NCBI GenBank assembly: GCA_009838735.1
Contig: VXQZ01000001.1
Location: forward strand, 57,432-121,431
DNA: 64,000 nt
Direction: 5' to 3'
Source of the DNA: Chloroflexota bacterium
GTDB lineage: Bacteria; Chloroflexota; Dehalococcoidia; Bin125
Shown here: in pieces, positions 9,905-18,097 of the stretch
Position numbering within the stretch: position 1 is the first letter of the stretch
Layout: every line of letters begins with the position of its first letter
The notes under the pieces: model-generated
Told to the model about the DNA's origin: nothing
Databases searched by the model: none
Seen by the model: the letters and a program-made list of their open reading frames with translations, nothing else
Position numbers and translations under genes: made by a program

Positions 9905-10384
9905 ATGGCCACCGAACATATCGTCGTCAACTGCACGATCAACGGCGAAAACACCACCTTCCTCGCCAATGAGCGCGATTCGCTGCTCGAGGCGCTGCGC
10001 GACCGCATCGGCCTGACCGGCGCCAAAGAGGGTTGCAACAACGGCAACTGCGGCGCCTGCTGCGTCAACATGGATGGGCGGATCGTCAACAGCTGCCTCG
10101 TCATGGCCGCGGAGTGCGAGGGAACAGAGATAGGCACCGTTGAGGGTCTCGCCTCGGGCGACCAGCTCTCGCCGCTGCAGAATGCGTTTCTCGAACAGGC
10201 CGCGCTGCAGTGCGGCATCTGTACGCCCGGCTTCCTCGTCGCAGCCGAGGCTTTGCTCGAACAGAACCCCGACCCATCGGAGCATGAAATCCGATACTGG
10301 CTGGCCGGCAATCTCTGCCGCTGCACCGGCTACGACAAGATCGTCAAGGCGGTCCAGCAGGCCGCCGGCCAGAGCGTCGTCTAG
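9905..10384 (+). CDS. Molybdenum hydroxylase, [2Fe-2S] (small) subunit
   Basis: Carries two [2Fe-2S] clusters between molybdenum site and FAD. The plant-ferredoxin-type motif CNNGNCGACC with a later Cys (about residues 44-66) forms the first cluster. CGICTPGF and LCRCTGYDKI (about residues 105-145) form the second, helical-bundle cluster. The 159-residue length is typical. It follows the FAD subunit after 39 bp and precedes the catalytic subunit by 36 bp, so the three are almost certainly one transcript. Confidence 0.95.
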   Translation: MATEHIVVNCTINGENTTFLANERDSLLEALRDRIGLTGAKEGCNNGNCGACCVNMDGRIVNSCLVMAAECEGTEIGTVEGLASGDQLSPLQNAFLEQAALQCGICTPGFLVAAEALLEQNPDPSEHEIRYWLAGNLCRCTGYDKIVKAVQQAAGQSVV

Positions 10385-10420
10385 CGACACCACAGACTCA
10401 GACCAGAGAGGATTCTTCGC

Positions 10421-12724
10421 ATGGTCACCGCACAGTCGCAACCACAGTCGAAAGAGACCGAACAGTACAACGTGATCGGCACCCGACCGATTCGCCACGA
10501 CGGCGTCGACAAGGTGACCGGCGCGGCGCAGTACGGGGCTGATATCAACCTGCCGGGCATGCTTGCCGGCCGCGTCCTGCGCAGTCCGCACGCGCACGCG
10601 CGGATCGTCAGTATTGACACGTCGAAGGCCGAGGCGCTCGAGGGCGTGCTCGCCGTGATCACCAACGCCGACTTCCCCCGCGCCTCCGACGAGGTGATCG
10701 ACACCGGTGAAGGCACGGCGCAGCTCAACTGGGTGCTCGACAACGTCATTGCCTCGGACAAGGTCCTCTACAAGGGACACGCGGTGGCTGCTGTTGCAGC
10801 GACCGATCACCACATCGCCGAAGACGCGGTCGAGCTCATCGAGGTCGAGTACGAGCTGTTGACCCCGGTGCTCGATGTGCGCGACGCGATGGTGGATGGA
10901 TCGCCGCTGCTCCACGATGGCCTGCACACCGGCGAAATGGACGGCTCCAAGAGCGACAACGCAAGCAACACCGCCTCGCATCTGCAGTTCACCAAGGGTG
11001 ACCTTGACTCTGGATTCGCCGACGCGGACGTGGTGATCGAGCGCGAGTTCGAGACGTCGATGGCGCACCAGGGTTACATCGAGCCGCACAACGGCACCGC
11101 TTACTACCGCGCCGACGGCACGCTTGACGTCTGGACTTCGACGCAGGGTGCATTCGTCGTCCGCGACTCCGTCGCGCCGCTGCTTCAGCTTTCGCCCTCG
11201 CAAGTGAAGGTCACGCCCATGGAGATTGGCGGCGGATTCGGCGGCAAGATTCCGGTCTACCTCGAACCGTTGGCCGGGCTGCTCTCGCAGAAGACCGGTC
11301 GCCCGGTCAAGCTGACCATGAACCGCGAGGAAGTGCTGCTCGCCACCGGCCCAACCTCGGGTACGTACATGCGGGTGCGGATGGGCGCCAAGCGCGACGG
11401 CACGATCACGGCCGCTGACGTCCACCTCGCCTTCGAGGCTGGCGCGTATCCCGGCTCGCCGGTTGGCGCCGGTGCGATGTGCGCGCTGGCTCCCTATGAC
11501 ATCCCCAACCAGCGAATCGACGGTTACGACGTAGTCGTCAACAAGCCGAAGACGGCCGCCTACCGCGCGCCCGGCGCTCCGCAGTCCGAGTTTGCGACCG
11601 AGTCAGTGTTGAACGAGCTCGCCGAGGAACTTGGTCTCGACCCGCTCGAAATGCGCCTGCAGAATGCCTGTGAAGAGGGCGCGCAGCGCGCCGATGGGTT
11701 CACCTACGGCATCATCGGCAATGTCGAGTGTCTGCAGGCGGCGCAGGAGTCTCCGCACTGGCAGTCTGAGCTCCAGGGACCGAACCGAGGCCGTGGCATC
11801 GCTCAGGGATTCTGGTTCAACATCGGCTTCGAGTCTTCGGCCTACGCGCAAGTCAACGGCGACGGCAGCGTTCCGCTGGTGCTTGGCTCGACGGACATCG
11901 GCGGCACCCGCGCCTCGATCGCGATGCAACTCGCTGAAACACTCGGTATCTCTGCCGAAGACGTGCATCCGCACGTTGTCGACACCAACTCGGTTGGCTA
12001 CACGCAGGTCACCGGCGGGAGCCGGACGACCTTTGCCGGCGGCTGGGCGGCGTACGAATGCGCCATGGACATCCGCCGCCAGATGGAAGAGCGCGCCGCC
12101 CAGATCTGGGAGTGCGACGCATCCGACGTCAGCTACGGCGATGACGCGATCATTCGCGGCCCGGCCGATGAAGACGGCAACGACCAGCAGTTCACGTTCA
12201 AGGCACTCGCCGCTCAGCTTGTCACCTCCGGTGGCCACATTGTCGGTCGAGCCGACGTGAACAAGACCTCCAGCGGTCCCGCCTTCGCGACTCACATCGT
12301 CGATGTCGAGGTCGACCCGGACACCGGCAAGGTCGACGTGCTCCGCTACACCGCCGTCCAGGATGCCGGCACCGCGATTCACCCGGCCTACGTCGAGGGA
12401 CAGATGCAAGGCGGCGTCGCCCAGGGCGTCGGCATGGCGCTCAACGAGGAGTACTACTACGACGATTCGGGCGACCTCAAGAACGCCAGTCTGCTCGACT
12501 ACCGCATGCCGACGGCGCTCGACCTGCCGATGATTGACTCAATCATCGTCGAGGTACCGAATCCCGGACACCCGTACGGCGTGCGCGGGGTCGGCGAGGT
12601 GCCGATCATTCCGCCGGCCCCGGCTGTTCGCGCGGCGATTGCCAACGCAATCGGGGTGCACATGAACGAGCTGCCGATGTCGCCGCGAGCGATCCTCGAC
12701 GCCACCGTGCTTGGAGGCGACTAG
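10421..12724 (+). CDS. Molybdenum hydroxylase, molybdopterin-binding (large) subunit
   Basis: Catalytic subunit of a xanthine dehydrogenase-family hydroxylase, 767 residues, with the N-terminal ab-hammerhead domain (about 20-135) and Moco-binding domain (about 155-700). Visible signatures are GGGFGGK, the active-site loop AAYRAPGAPQ, and GVRGVGEVP near the C-terminus carrying the expected catalytic Glu. The loop lacks the AYxCSFR signature of form I CO dehydrogenase, so CO oxidation is not supported. The substrate is unknown and could be a purine, aldehyde, aromatic acyl-CoA or N-heterocycle. No signal peptide is seen. Confidence 0.93.
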   Translation: MVTAQSQPQSKETEQYNVIGTRPIRHDGVDKVTGAAQYGADINLPGMLAGRVLRSPHAHARIVSIDTSKAEALEGVLAVITNADFPRASDEVIDTGEGTAQLNWVLDNVIASDKVLYKGHAVAAVAATDHHIAEDAVELIEVEYELLTPVLDVRDAMVDGSPLLHDGLHTGEMDGSKSDNASNTASHLQFTKGDLDSGFADADVVIEREFETSMAHQGYIEPHNGTAYYRADGTLDVWTSTQGAFVVRDSVAPLLQLSPSQVKVTPMEIGGGFGGKIPVYLEPLAGLLSQKTGRPVKLTMNREEVLLATGPTSGTYMRVRMGAKRDGTITAADVHLAFEAGAYPGSPVGAGAMCALAPYDIPNQRIDGYDVVVNKPKTAAYRAPGAPQSEFATESVLNELAEELGLDPLEMRLQNACEEGAQRADGFTYGIIGNVECLQAAQESPHWQSELQGPNRGRGIAQGFWFNIGFESSAYAQVNGDGSVPLVLGSTDIGGTRASIAMQLAETLGISAEDVHPHVVDTNSVGYTQVTGGSRTTFAGGWAAYECAMDIRRQMEERAAQIWECDASDVSYGDDAIIRGPADEDGNDQQFTFKALAAQLVTSGGHIVGRADVNKTSSGPAFATHIVDVEVDPDTGKVDVLRYTAVQDAGTAIHPAYVEGQMQGGVAQGVGMALNEEYYYDDSGDLKNASLLDYRMPTALDLPMIDSIIVEVPNPGHPYGVRGVGEVPIIPPAPAVRAAIANAIGVHMNELPMSPRAILDATVLGGD

Positions 12725-12761
12725 TCGCCAACGCCAACCGGCGTTGCCCAGGACGGCGGAA

Positions 12762-13082
12762 ATGGTCACCGTCCTCATCCCTCAGCCGCTCAGGACCCTC
12801 ACCGATGGTGAGTCGGTCCTGACAGCTGAGGGTCACAATGTCCGCGCCGTGATTCGAGACCTCGCCCCGCGCTATCCCGAACTCGCCGACCGCCTGATGG
12901 ACGGAAGCAAGATCGGCCGTGGCATCTCCCTGGCGATCAACGGAGACGTCGTCTCGACCGGCCTGATCACCAGGGTGCCCGAAGGCGCGGAAATCGCAAT
13001 CGTCCCACAAATCAGCGGGGGGTCGAGGGACTATCGGCCCGCCGTCAACACGGCGATCGAGGCGGTGAAACCGTGCAGGTAG
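12762..13082 (+). CDS. MoaD/ThiS-like small sulfur-carrier protein with C-terminal extension
   Basis: A 106-residue beta-grasp protein. The region from MVTVLIPQPL to IAIVPQISGG resembles MoaD/ThiS/CysO sulfur carriers, whose C-terminal Gly-Gly is adenylated and thiocarboxylated. Here Gly-Gly is followed by 19 more residues ending EAVKPCR, so the tail would have to be removed, or the protein does not carry sulfur. The ATG at 12762 is preceded by GGCGGAA; in-frame codons further upstream lack support. It sits 37 bp after the molybdenum hydroxylase large subunit, which suggests a role in its cofactor supply. Its 3' end overlaps the convergent FIST gene by 52 bp. Confidence 0.75.
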   Translation: MVTVLIPQPLRTLTDGESVLTAEGHNVRAVIRDLAPRYPELADRLMDGSKIGRGISLAINGDVVSTGLITRVPEGAEIAIVPQISGGSRDYRPAVNTAIEAVKPCR

Positions 13083-14260
13083 TTCTCGCCTCCGACCGGG
13101 CCGATTTCTCCATTGCAGAAGAAGCCGGCGGTTGGTACCGGGCCGAAGATTTCGGACAACGCTGACGCGTCGTGATCGGGTTCTCCGAAGAGCCCGCGTC
13201 CTCGGCCGTTGCAGGAGCAGAGCAGGGCGCCAAGCACTTCCTCGTCAGGCTCCAGCGCGTCGCGCAGATCGGAGAGGCGCGTCCGCAGGTCGTCGTCAGC
13301 CGCCTGGGCGTCACGGAACTGGAACTGGAACGTTTGCCCGACCCGAGGGATTGCGTTGATCGCGACTGTGCCCGAATCACGGTCGGCGCCCATTACGTTG
13401 CGGATCAGGAAGTCGCCGCGTTCGTGCGTCTCTTTGTATTCGTTCATTGCCAGTCCGACGAGCAGATTGCGCGCAGCACGCTCGCGGGTCGACTCGTCCA
13501 GCTCCCAGAGCGTCTCCTGCAGGACCTCCAGGGCCGGCCTGGAGCCCAGCGACTTGACCGTGTTGGCTTCGCACTCGGTCACGATCCACGGTTGGCCAAG
13601 CGGCTCGGCGCCCTGGGCGACCACCGGTTTGACCGACACACCGCTCAGCCCCATCATCACCGCGCCGCCCATCAGCGCCTGGTCGTCGATGAAGACCGCA
13701 CAGCCTTGCTGCTGACTGTGTGACGACGCCATTCCGCCCAACAGCGTGATCTCTGGCCGCAGCTGCTGCAAGTGCGCGACAAGTTGGTCGGTCATGATCG
13801 TGAACGGATTGCTAAAGAAGAGCCATACATCGGGGCCGTCTTGCAGCGGTGCGAAGACGTCGTCCGACATCGACTGCGGGTCAACCGCGATCGGAGTCAG
13901 CTCGGCCCCCGGCAGTGAGAGGCCAAGCACGGCGATGGCCGAGCCTTCTTCGGCTTCCAGTGAGGATCCAATCACGCTCTGGCCCGAAGCGCCAATCAGA
14001 TGCTGGGCGCCGGTCCGCTCTCGCAATCGAGTGATGATCTCGTCATAGTGAGCGGCGTAGCGGGAATCGACAAAGACCATCAGCAGGTCCGGTGCGCCGT
14101 GCAAGTCCAGGCCCTTCAGGGCGGAGTCGCAGGCTGCCTCCCACTCTGCTTCGAAACCGACGGCGGCCGATGCGCCGGCGGTCGCTGTCTGGACGGTTGC
14201 CTGTCCGGGACCGCTTGAGCGACGGATCGTGTCATCCGATGTTGCAGTTTCGTTAGACAT
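13031..14260 (-). CDS. FIST-domain sensor protein
   Basis: Contains FIST_N (about residues 45-225) and FIST_C (about 235-395) domains, a small-ligand sensory module found alone or joined to signalling domains. Supporting stretches are the LIGASGQSVIG and LLGGMASS Gly-rich turns of FIST_N and the C-terminal AGFFCNGEIGPVGG motif typical of FIST_C. No kinase, GGDEF or methyl-accepting domain is attached, so this is a stand-alone version of about 409 residues. The ATG at 14260 (MSNETATSDD) is preferred because GAAGGA lies about 10 nt upstream; the upstream in-frame extension reads into the divergent promoter region. The ligand is unknown. Confidence 0.88.
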   Translation of the reverse strand: MSNETATSDDTIRRSSGPGQATVQTATAGASAAVGFEAEWEAACDSALKGLDLHGAPDLLMVFVDSRYAAHYDEIITRLRERTGAQHLIGASGQSVIGSSLEAEEGSAIAVLGLSLPGAELTPIAVDPQSMSDDVFAPLQDGPDVWLFFSNPFTIMTDQLVAHLQQLRPEITLLGGMASSHSQQQGCAVFIDDQALMGGAVMMGLSGVSVKPVVAQGAEPLGQPWIVTECEANTVKSLGSRPALEVLQETLWELDESTRERAARNLLVGLAMNEYKETHERGDFLIRNVMGADRDSGTVAINAIPRVGQTFQFQFRDAQAADDDLRTRLSDLRDALEPDEEVLGALLCSCNGRGRGLFGEPDHDASALSEIFGPVPTAGFFCNGEIGPVGGENYLHGFTASIAVLTAGR

Positions 14261-14316
14261 TTGAGCAAGTCCTTCGCCAAGGGTGCGGGTAGCAAACCAA
14301 AGGGTAACCTGCTGAC

Positions 14317-15315
14317 ATGAGCAACATGACTGATACAGATTCAAGTAGCGACAAATCTGACCAATCTGAACCTGACGATCTTTCTGCGGACGAGTTATCT
14401 CATCTGGCAGATGCCGCTCGAGCGTTGGCGCAACGCGGCGGCGACATCTTGATGGATCGCTTTCACGCGACGATTGAAATCTCGTTCAAGGGACAGAACG
14501 CGCACGATCCGGTGACCGAGGTCGACCACGCCATTGAAGACTTGATCCGAGACGAAGTCCATCGCCAATTCCCCAGCCACGGAGTGCTAGGTGAGGAGCG
14601 TGACAATGGCGGTCCGCTCGACGCCGACATCGTCTGGGTGATCGATCCGCTCGACGGCACATCGAACTTCATCAATGGGATCGGCATGTTTGCCTGCTCG
14701 ATTGGCATTCTCCATCGAGGCACACCGGTAGCCGGCGCCATGTGGCTGCCATCCAATCGGTTCCTGACGCCGGGCGTCTACCACGCCAGAGCGGGACACG
14801 GGCTGATGTTCAATGGTGAGGAAGTCGATTGCGGTGCGCCGGCATTGCAAGCAGCATCCCGATTGAGCACCGTGCCCGCCGGAACCGGTGGCGTCACCGG
14901 ACCGGCGGGCCGTCGCTTCGGTATCGCCCGGACCTTCGGTAGCACCGCGACCGAGTTGGCGCTGGCGGCTGAAGGCTCGGTCCAGATGGCCCTGTTCGAC
15001 GGCTCGCGGATCTGGGACGTCGCCGGGGGCGTCGCGCTCTGCATCGCTGCCGGACGGGCCGTCTACACGAAGGCACGCCGAACGGATGCGGGATGGCGGC
15101 CGTTCACACACTTCTGTGATCGGGTCGAGGGACCGGTCACGATGTCGAAGTTGCGTGCCTGGAGCGATCCGCTCGTTGCCGGGGACGCCTCCGTATTGCC
15201 CAGTTCCGCTTCCGCCCTGAAGCGGGAGCAGAGCGTCGCCGCGACCGCGAAGCGGGCGGCGGTGAAGAGCGTCAAGCGGGCATTCCCGAACTTGCCGCTG
15301 CCGTCCTATCCCTAG
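14317..15315 (+). CDS. Inositol monophosphatase family phosphatase
   Basis: Mg2+-dependent phosphatase of the IMPase/FBPase/CysQ superfamily, 332 residues. Metal-binding motifs are GEE (near residue 92), WVIDPLDGTSNFINGI (near 108-123) and the C-terminal WDVAGGVALC (near 230). The first ~35 residues are acidic and Ser/Asp-rich, and the tail is basic, so both ends extend beyond the fold. Possible substrates are inositol phosphate, histidinol phosphate or phosphoadenosine phosphate; sequence alone cannot choose. It is transcribed divergently from the FIST gene, with 56 bp between starts. Confidence 0.9.
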   Translation: MSNMTDTDSSSDKSDQSEPDDLSADELSHLADAARALAQRGGDILMDRFHATIEISFKGQNAHDPVTEVDHAIEDLIRDEVHRQFPSHGVLGEERDNGGPLDADIVWVIDPLDGTSNFINGIGMFACSIGILHRGTPVAGAMWLPSNRFLTPGVYHARAGHGLMFNGEEVDCGAPALQAASRLSTVPAGTGGVTGPAGRRFGIARTFGSTATELALAAEGSVQMALFDGSRIWDVAGGVALCIAAGRAVYTKARRTDAGWRPFTHFCDRVEGPVTMSKLRAWSDPLVAGDASVLPSSASALKREQSVAATAKRAAVKSVKRAFPNLPLPSYP

Positions 15316-15328
15316 TTCATCAACCGGC

Positions 15329-16252
15329 TCAGGCGTGGACGACCGGCAGCACCTCGTCGAACAGGCGCTGTGACTGGTACATGATTGCGTCGTCGCCGCG
15401 GGCCATTGGTCGCATGATGAATTTGCTCACTCCGGCCGCGCGATAGTCGTTGACCCGCCTGAGAATCTCATCGGCGTCGCCGACGGCGAAGTAGGTGTCG
15501 GGATTCACTTCAGGCAGACGCGCCTTGATTCCCTTGATGGTCATCTGCACGTCTTCGTCGTCCCAGGAACCGAAGTGGTATCCAAAGCCGGCGCCGAAGT
15601 GGTCGGGCTCGTAGTCTGTCCGTCCCGCCTCGGCCAGCGCGGCGCGGATCTGCTGGATGATCGGCCCGACCTCGTGGGCCGACTGGACCCCGGCGACCCA
15701 GCCAGTGCCGATTCTTGCCGTTCGGCGGATCGCGGCCTTGCTGTGCCCGCCAATCCATAGCGGTAGTGGACTCTGCACCGGCTTCGGCGAGATGGTGGCG
15801 TTGTCATAGGTGAAGTGCTCGCCGTGGTAGGTGAACGACTCCTCGTTCCAGAGGCCGTTGATGATGTCGAGCATCTCGTCGGCGATTGGCGCGCGTCCCC
15901 GGAGCTCACGATGGGTGACGTTCCACTCGGGTGCGAACCCGCCCCCGACGCCGAAGGCAGGCAGCATCCGACCATTGGAGAGGAAGTCAATCGTTGCGCA
16001 CTGCTTGGCCAGGACCAGCGGATCGCGGAATCCGACCACGACCACGTTCATCCCGAACTTGAGCTTCTCTGTGCGGGCCGCCAGGGCCGCCATGAAGGTC
16101 ATCGACTCGAGGATTGGCTCCCGCGAGATCAGCCGGTCGGTCTGCCAGATTGAATCGACCTCATTCTCTTCGCAGAGGTCGATCCAGCGCCACATGGTGT
16201 CCACGGCGGAGAACGGAAAGTTGGCCAGTCCCATCCCGATCCGGTCGCTCAT
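15329..16252 (-). CDS. LLM-class (luciferase-like) flavin/F420-dependent oxidoreductase
   Basis: TIM-barrel bacterial-luciferase-like protein of 307 residues. Typical features are IWQTDRL in the N-terminal strand region, LAARTEKLKFGMNVVVVGFRDPLVLAKQ, LSNGRMLPAFGVGGG and the conserved PLPLWIGGHSKAAIRRTARIGTGW segment. Many relatives use coenzyme F420, others FMN, and the sequence does not settle which. It converges with the preceding phosphatase gene, with only 13 bp between stops. The substrate is unknown; expansions of this family occur in marine Chloroflexota and Actinobacteria. Confidence 0.93.
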   Translation of the reverse strand: MSDRIGMGLANFPFSAVDTMWRWIDLCEENEVDSIWQTDRLISREPILESMTFMAALAARTEKLKFGMNVVVVGFRDPLVLAKQCATIDFLSNGRMLPAFGVGGGFAPEWNVTHRELRGRAPIADEMLDIINGLWNEESFTYHGEHFTYDNATISPKPVQSPLPLWIGGHSKAAIRRTARIGTGWVAGVQSAHEVGPIIQQIRAALAEAGRTDYEPDHFGAGFGYHFGSWDDEDVQMTIKGIKARLPEVNPDTYFAVGDADEILRRVNDYRAAGVSKFIMRPMARGDDAIMYQSQRLFDEVLPVVHA

Positions 16253-16280
16253 CGTCGGCTCCTCCAGCTAGCGGCGTGAT

Positions 16281-16925
16281 CTATGCACCAAGCCTAAATG
16301 GTGGGTAGCGGTCAGTGATGAGGAGGAATCCGTAGGCCTCGACTCGTAGCCAGTAGCGGCCGACGCCGACGGCGAAATCGAACAGCGGTCTCGGATGCTT
16401 GCCGGTGATCAGGATTGAGAACCAGGCGGCGATCGTTGCCAGGAATGCCAGGATGCCGAGGATGACGAGCACTATGTAGTGCGGGATCAGCAGGAGCCAC
16501 TTGATGATCGGCAGGTACTGGTTGAGTTGCGCGGCGTCGGGGTAGTCCAGATCCAGATGAACGCTCTGCTCCTCATCCGTGGACGGATACTGGTCGGTCA
16601 GCAAGCTGATGTAGGCGGAGACGCGGTACTGAAAGCGGCTCAAGTTGAGCAGGAAGTCGAACCACCAGCGTGGGTACTTGTTGCGGACGAGGATCATCAA
16701 GACAAGCGGGAGGAAGAACGCGGCGGCCAACCATCCGGTGGCGGAATCGTCGATCAGCCCTTCTACAGCCAGGCTGATGGCCAGGAGCGGCGCCACCGGC
16801 ATGAGGTACGAAAGGATGACGATGGGGATGGCGAACGGGATGCGCAGCAGTGTGCTGAAACGGTCCCGAGACTCCGGATAGTCGATCTCAAGCCGTGCGG
16901 GGTATCCGTCGGGTTGGCGTTCCAT
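16281..16925 (-). CDS. DUF4389 membrane protein with internal duplication
   Basis: A 214-residue membrane protein of unknown function. It consists of two similar halves. Each begins with a YP...R/L segment, continues into a hydrophobic hairpin, and ends with a YPRWWFDF/HPRPLFDF motif followed by an aromatic stretch and a YP turn (first half about residues 8-112, second about 120-212). Four main hydrophobic segments are visible. The second half, with LLLIPHYIVLVILGILAF, is the classic DUF4389 unit. The ATG at 16925 is followed upstream by a long intergenic region with repeats, so its promoter should lie there. Confidence 0.88.
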   Translation of the reverse strand: MERQPDGYPARLEIDYPESRDRFSTLLRIPFAIPIVILSYLMPVAPLLAISLAVEGLIDDSATGWLAAAFFLPLVLMILVRNKYPRWWFDFLLNLSRFQYRVSAYISLLTDQYPSTDEEQSVHLDLDYPDAAQLNQYLPIIKWLLLIPHYIVLVILGILAFLATIAAWFSILITGKHPRPLFDFAVGVGRYWLRVEAYGFLLITDRYPPFRLGA

Positions 16926-17034
16926 CAGCTACCTCGATTCTGGGGCAGGCTACTCTCTGCTGTTCGGGCCGGAAGAAACGGGTGGTTCAGCCTTTCAGGG
17001 AACTTTTTTTCTGACCCTCAGTCAGCTACGTTCT

Positions 17035-17268
17035 CCAGTGTTTTACTGGGGATCGCCCGTCCGAGCCTTCAGCTTCTTTCAGGTTTTTTCAGCTTTCTTC
17101 AGGTGTGTTCGTTCGGGCTTGTTCGGCTCTGTTCGGCGCCCCCCATCGGCTCGGCTGTGGGCGAGACTGTGCGAACGATTGGTTGGAGAGCTTCTCGGCG
17201 ATAATTTTTCCCGGCGGTTCGGATCGTGATGACACCCAGTGTTTTGCGGGGGATCGTCCGATCCAGGC
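17035..17268. repeat. Pair of degenerate ~30-bp direct repeats, 201 bp apart
   Basis: Copy 1 begins at 17035 and copy 2 at 17236. Both start CCAGTGTTTT, continue with GGGGATCG three or four bases later, then NCCG and a CC-rich end, with only a few mismatches. Copy 1 also forms a small inverted repeat, CCAGT-GTTTT-ACTGG. The pentamer array lies between the copies. The pair could be duplicated operators or the ends of a decayed small element; there is no transposase. Confidence 0.6.
17068..17136 (-). repeat. Array of pentamers at 10-bp period (array A)
   Basis: TTCAG starts at 17068, 17078, 17088 and 17098. TTCG follows at 17108, and TTCGG at 17112, 17122 and 17132. Read on the minus strand, the direction of the DUF4389 gene, the units are CCGAA then CTGAA, each separated by exactly 5 bp except for one phase change. 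Each unit therefore falls once per DNA helical turn. Two other arrays in the window (26589-26674 and 59617-59661) share the pattern and the orientation relative to the downstream gene. Confidence 0.75.
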
Positions 17269-17468
17269 GGACAGTTTTGCTCAATTTTGAGATGGTTTTG
17301 TCGGTCTGAGGCGTGCTGCGTGAGAGTTTGTGCGAGTGGCCGGCGGAACGCTGAGGGAGCGCGTTGTCGGGTCGGGCTGAGGACCCGGAGAAGAGGGCGG
17401 CGGTCATGGCGGACGTGTTTCCAATTGAGCGGGAATTAGAACAACAGTACGCTGTTGCCTACCGCCCG

Positions 17469-18017
17469 TCAACTCGTTTGGTCCTGCCGCGCCGCTCCGT
17501 CGATTGGGCGCATCGGCCGTTGCCAGATGCCGACGTCCCAGTACTGGCCGAACTTGCGCCCGCACTCCTTCCACACACCGGAGAGTGTGTAGCCGACCTT
17601 TTCCGTCATCGCGATCGAGGCGTCATTGGGCAGGGTGATCAGGGCGAAGAGCTGGTGCAGCTCTTCGACTTTGGCCAGTTCGTCGTAGAGCGCGTACCAG
17701 AGCCGGGTGCCGACGCCTCGGCCGACCTCACCCGGCAACAGGTAGACGCTGGTGGCGACGCTGCTGTCGTAGGCGGCTTTGGGATACAGCGCGCTGGAGT
17801 AGGAGTGGCCGACGATCTGGCCGTCAGGTTCGACCGCGACCATCACGCGGTATGCTCCCGAGTCCGAGTACGTTGAGAACCACTCGCGCTTCGCTTCGAC
17901 GGTGTGCGGCTCGGTGTCGAAGGTGGCAGCGCTGGTCAGGATGTAGTGGTTGTAGAGGTCGGCCAGTTGGGGTATGTCGGCATCGACGGCTGTGCGAATG
18001 GTCAGGTCGTCGGTCAT
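17469..18017 (-). CDS. GNAT N-acetyltransferase, phosphinothricin-acetyltransferase-like
   Basis: A 182-residue GNAT protein that would transfer acetyl from acetyl-CoA to a small amine. The N-terminal IRTAVDADIPQLADLYNHYI and SAATFDTEPHT segments are characteristic of the Pat/Bar/methionine-sulfone acetyltransferase group. The acetyl-CoA loop lies at YLLPGEVGRGVGTRLW, and a C-terminal EKVGYTLSGVWKECGRKFGQYWD segment completes the family pattern. The true role may be detoxification of methionine derivatives rather than herbicide resistance. It is separated from the upstream SDR gene by a hairpin terminator. Confidence 0.92.
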   Translation of the reverse strand: MTDDLTIRTAVDADIPQLADLYNHYILTSAATFDTEPHTVEAKREWFSTYSDSGAYRVMVAVEPDGQIVGHSYSSALYPKAAYDSSVATSVYLLPGEVGRGVGTRLWYALYDELAKVEELHQLFALITLPNDASIAMTEKVGYTLSGVWKECGRKFGQYWDVGIWQRPMRPIDGAARQDQTS

Positions 18018-18043
18018 TGATTCATCCGTGAGAAGTGGAACGC

Positions 18044-18070
18044 AAAACGGCGGACCCGAAGACCCGCCGT
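18044..18070 (-). terminator. Rho-independent terminator downstream of the SDR pair
   Basis: On the minus strand a 10-bp GC-rich stem (18047-18056 with 18061-18070, including G-U pairs next to the loop) encloses a TTCG tetraloop and is followed by four T. It lies 28 bp past the stop of the 18098-19003 gene and just upstream of the GNAT start, so it should end the SDR transcript. Confidence 0.75.
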
Positions 18071-18097
18071 CAGCGTATGTGAACCGGGTCAGGAGGA

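Larger units (their letters stand above)
16926..17468. other. Long intergenic region without a convincing gene
   Basis: About 540 bp between two minus-strand genes. Short open frames exist, but none has a recognisable protein, ribosome binding site or codon bias. It is T-rich on the + strand and holds a degenerate ~30-bp direct repeat (17035 and 17236 copies) flanking an array of pentamers at 10-bp period (17068-17136). The minus-strand promoter and leader of the DUF4389 gene are expected here. No tRNA or known riboswitch was recognised. Confidence 0.6.

Noticed and set aside
9902..11425. 507-residue minus-strand open frame opposite the molybdenum hydroxylase
   Set aside because: Overlaps two genes with intact cofactor motifs; low-complexity Arg/Val/Asp composition typical of antisense reading.
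8999..12724. Carbon monoxide dehydrogenase (coxMSL)
   Set aside because: Gene order fits, but the large-subunit loop is AYRAPGAPQ, not the AYxCSFR of form I CO dehydrogenase; CO oxidation is not claimed.
17068..17136. CRISPR array
   Set aside because: Units are 5 bp with 5-bp gaps; there are no 20-40 bp repeats or spacers and no cas genes.
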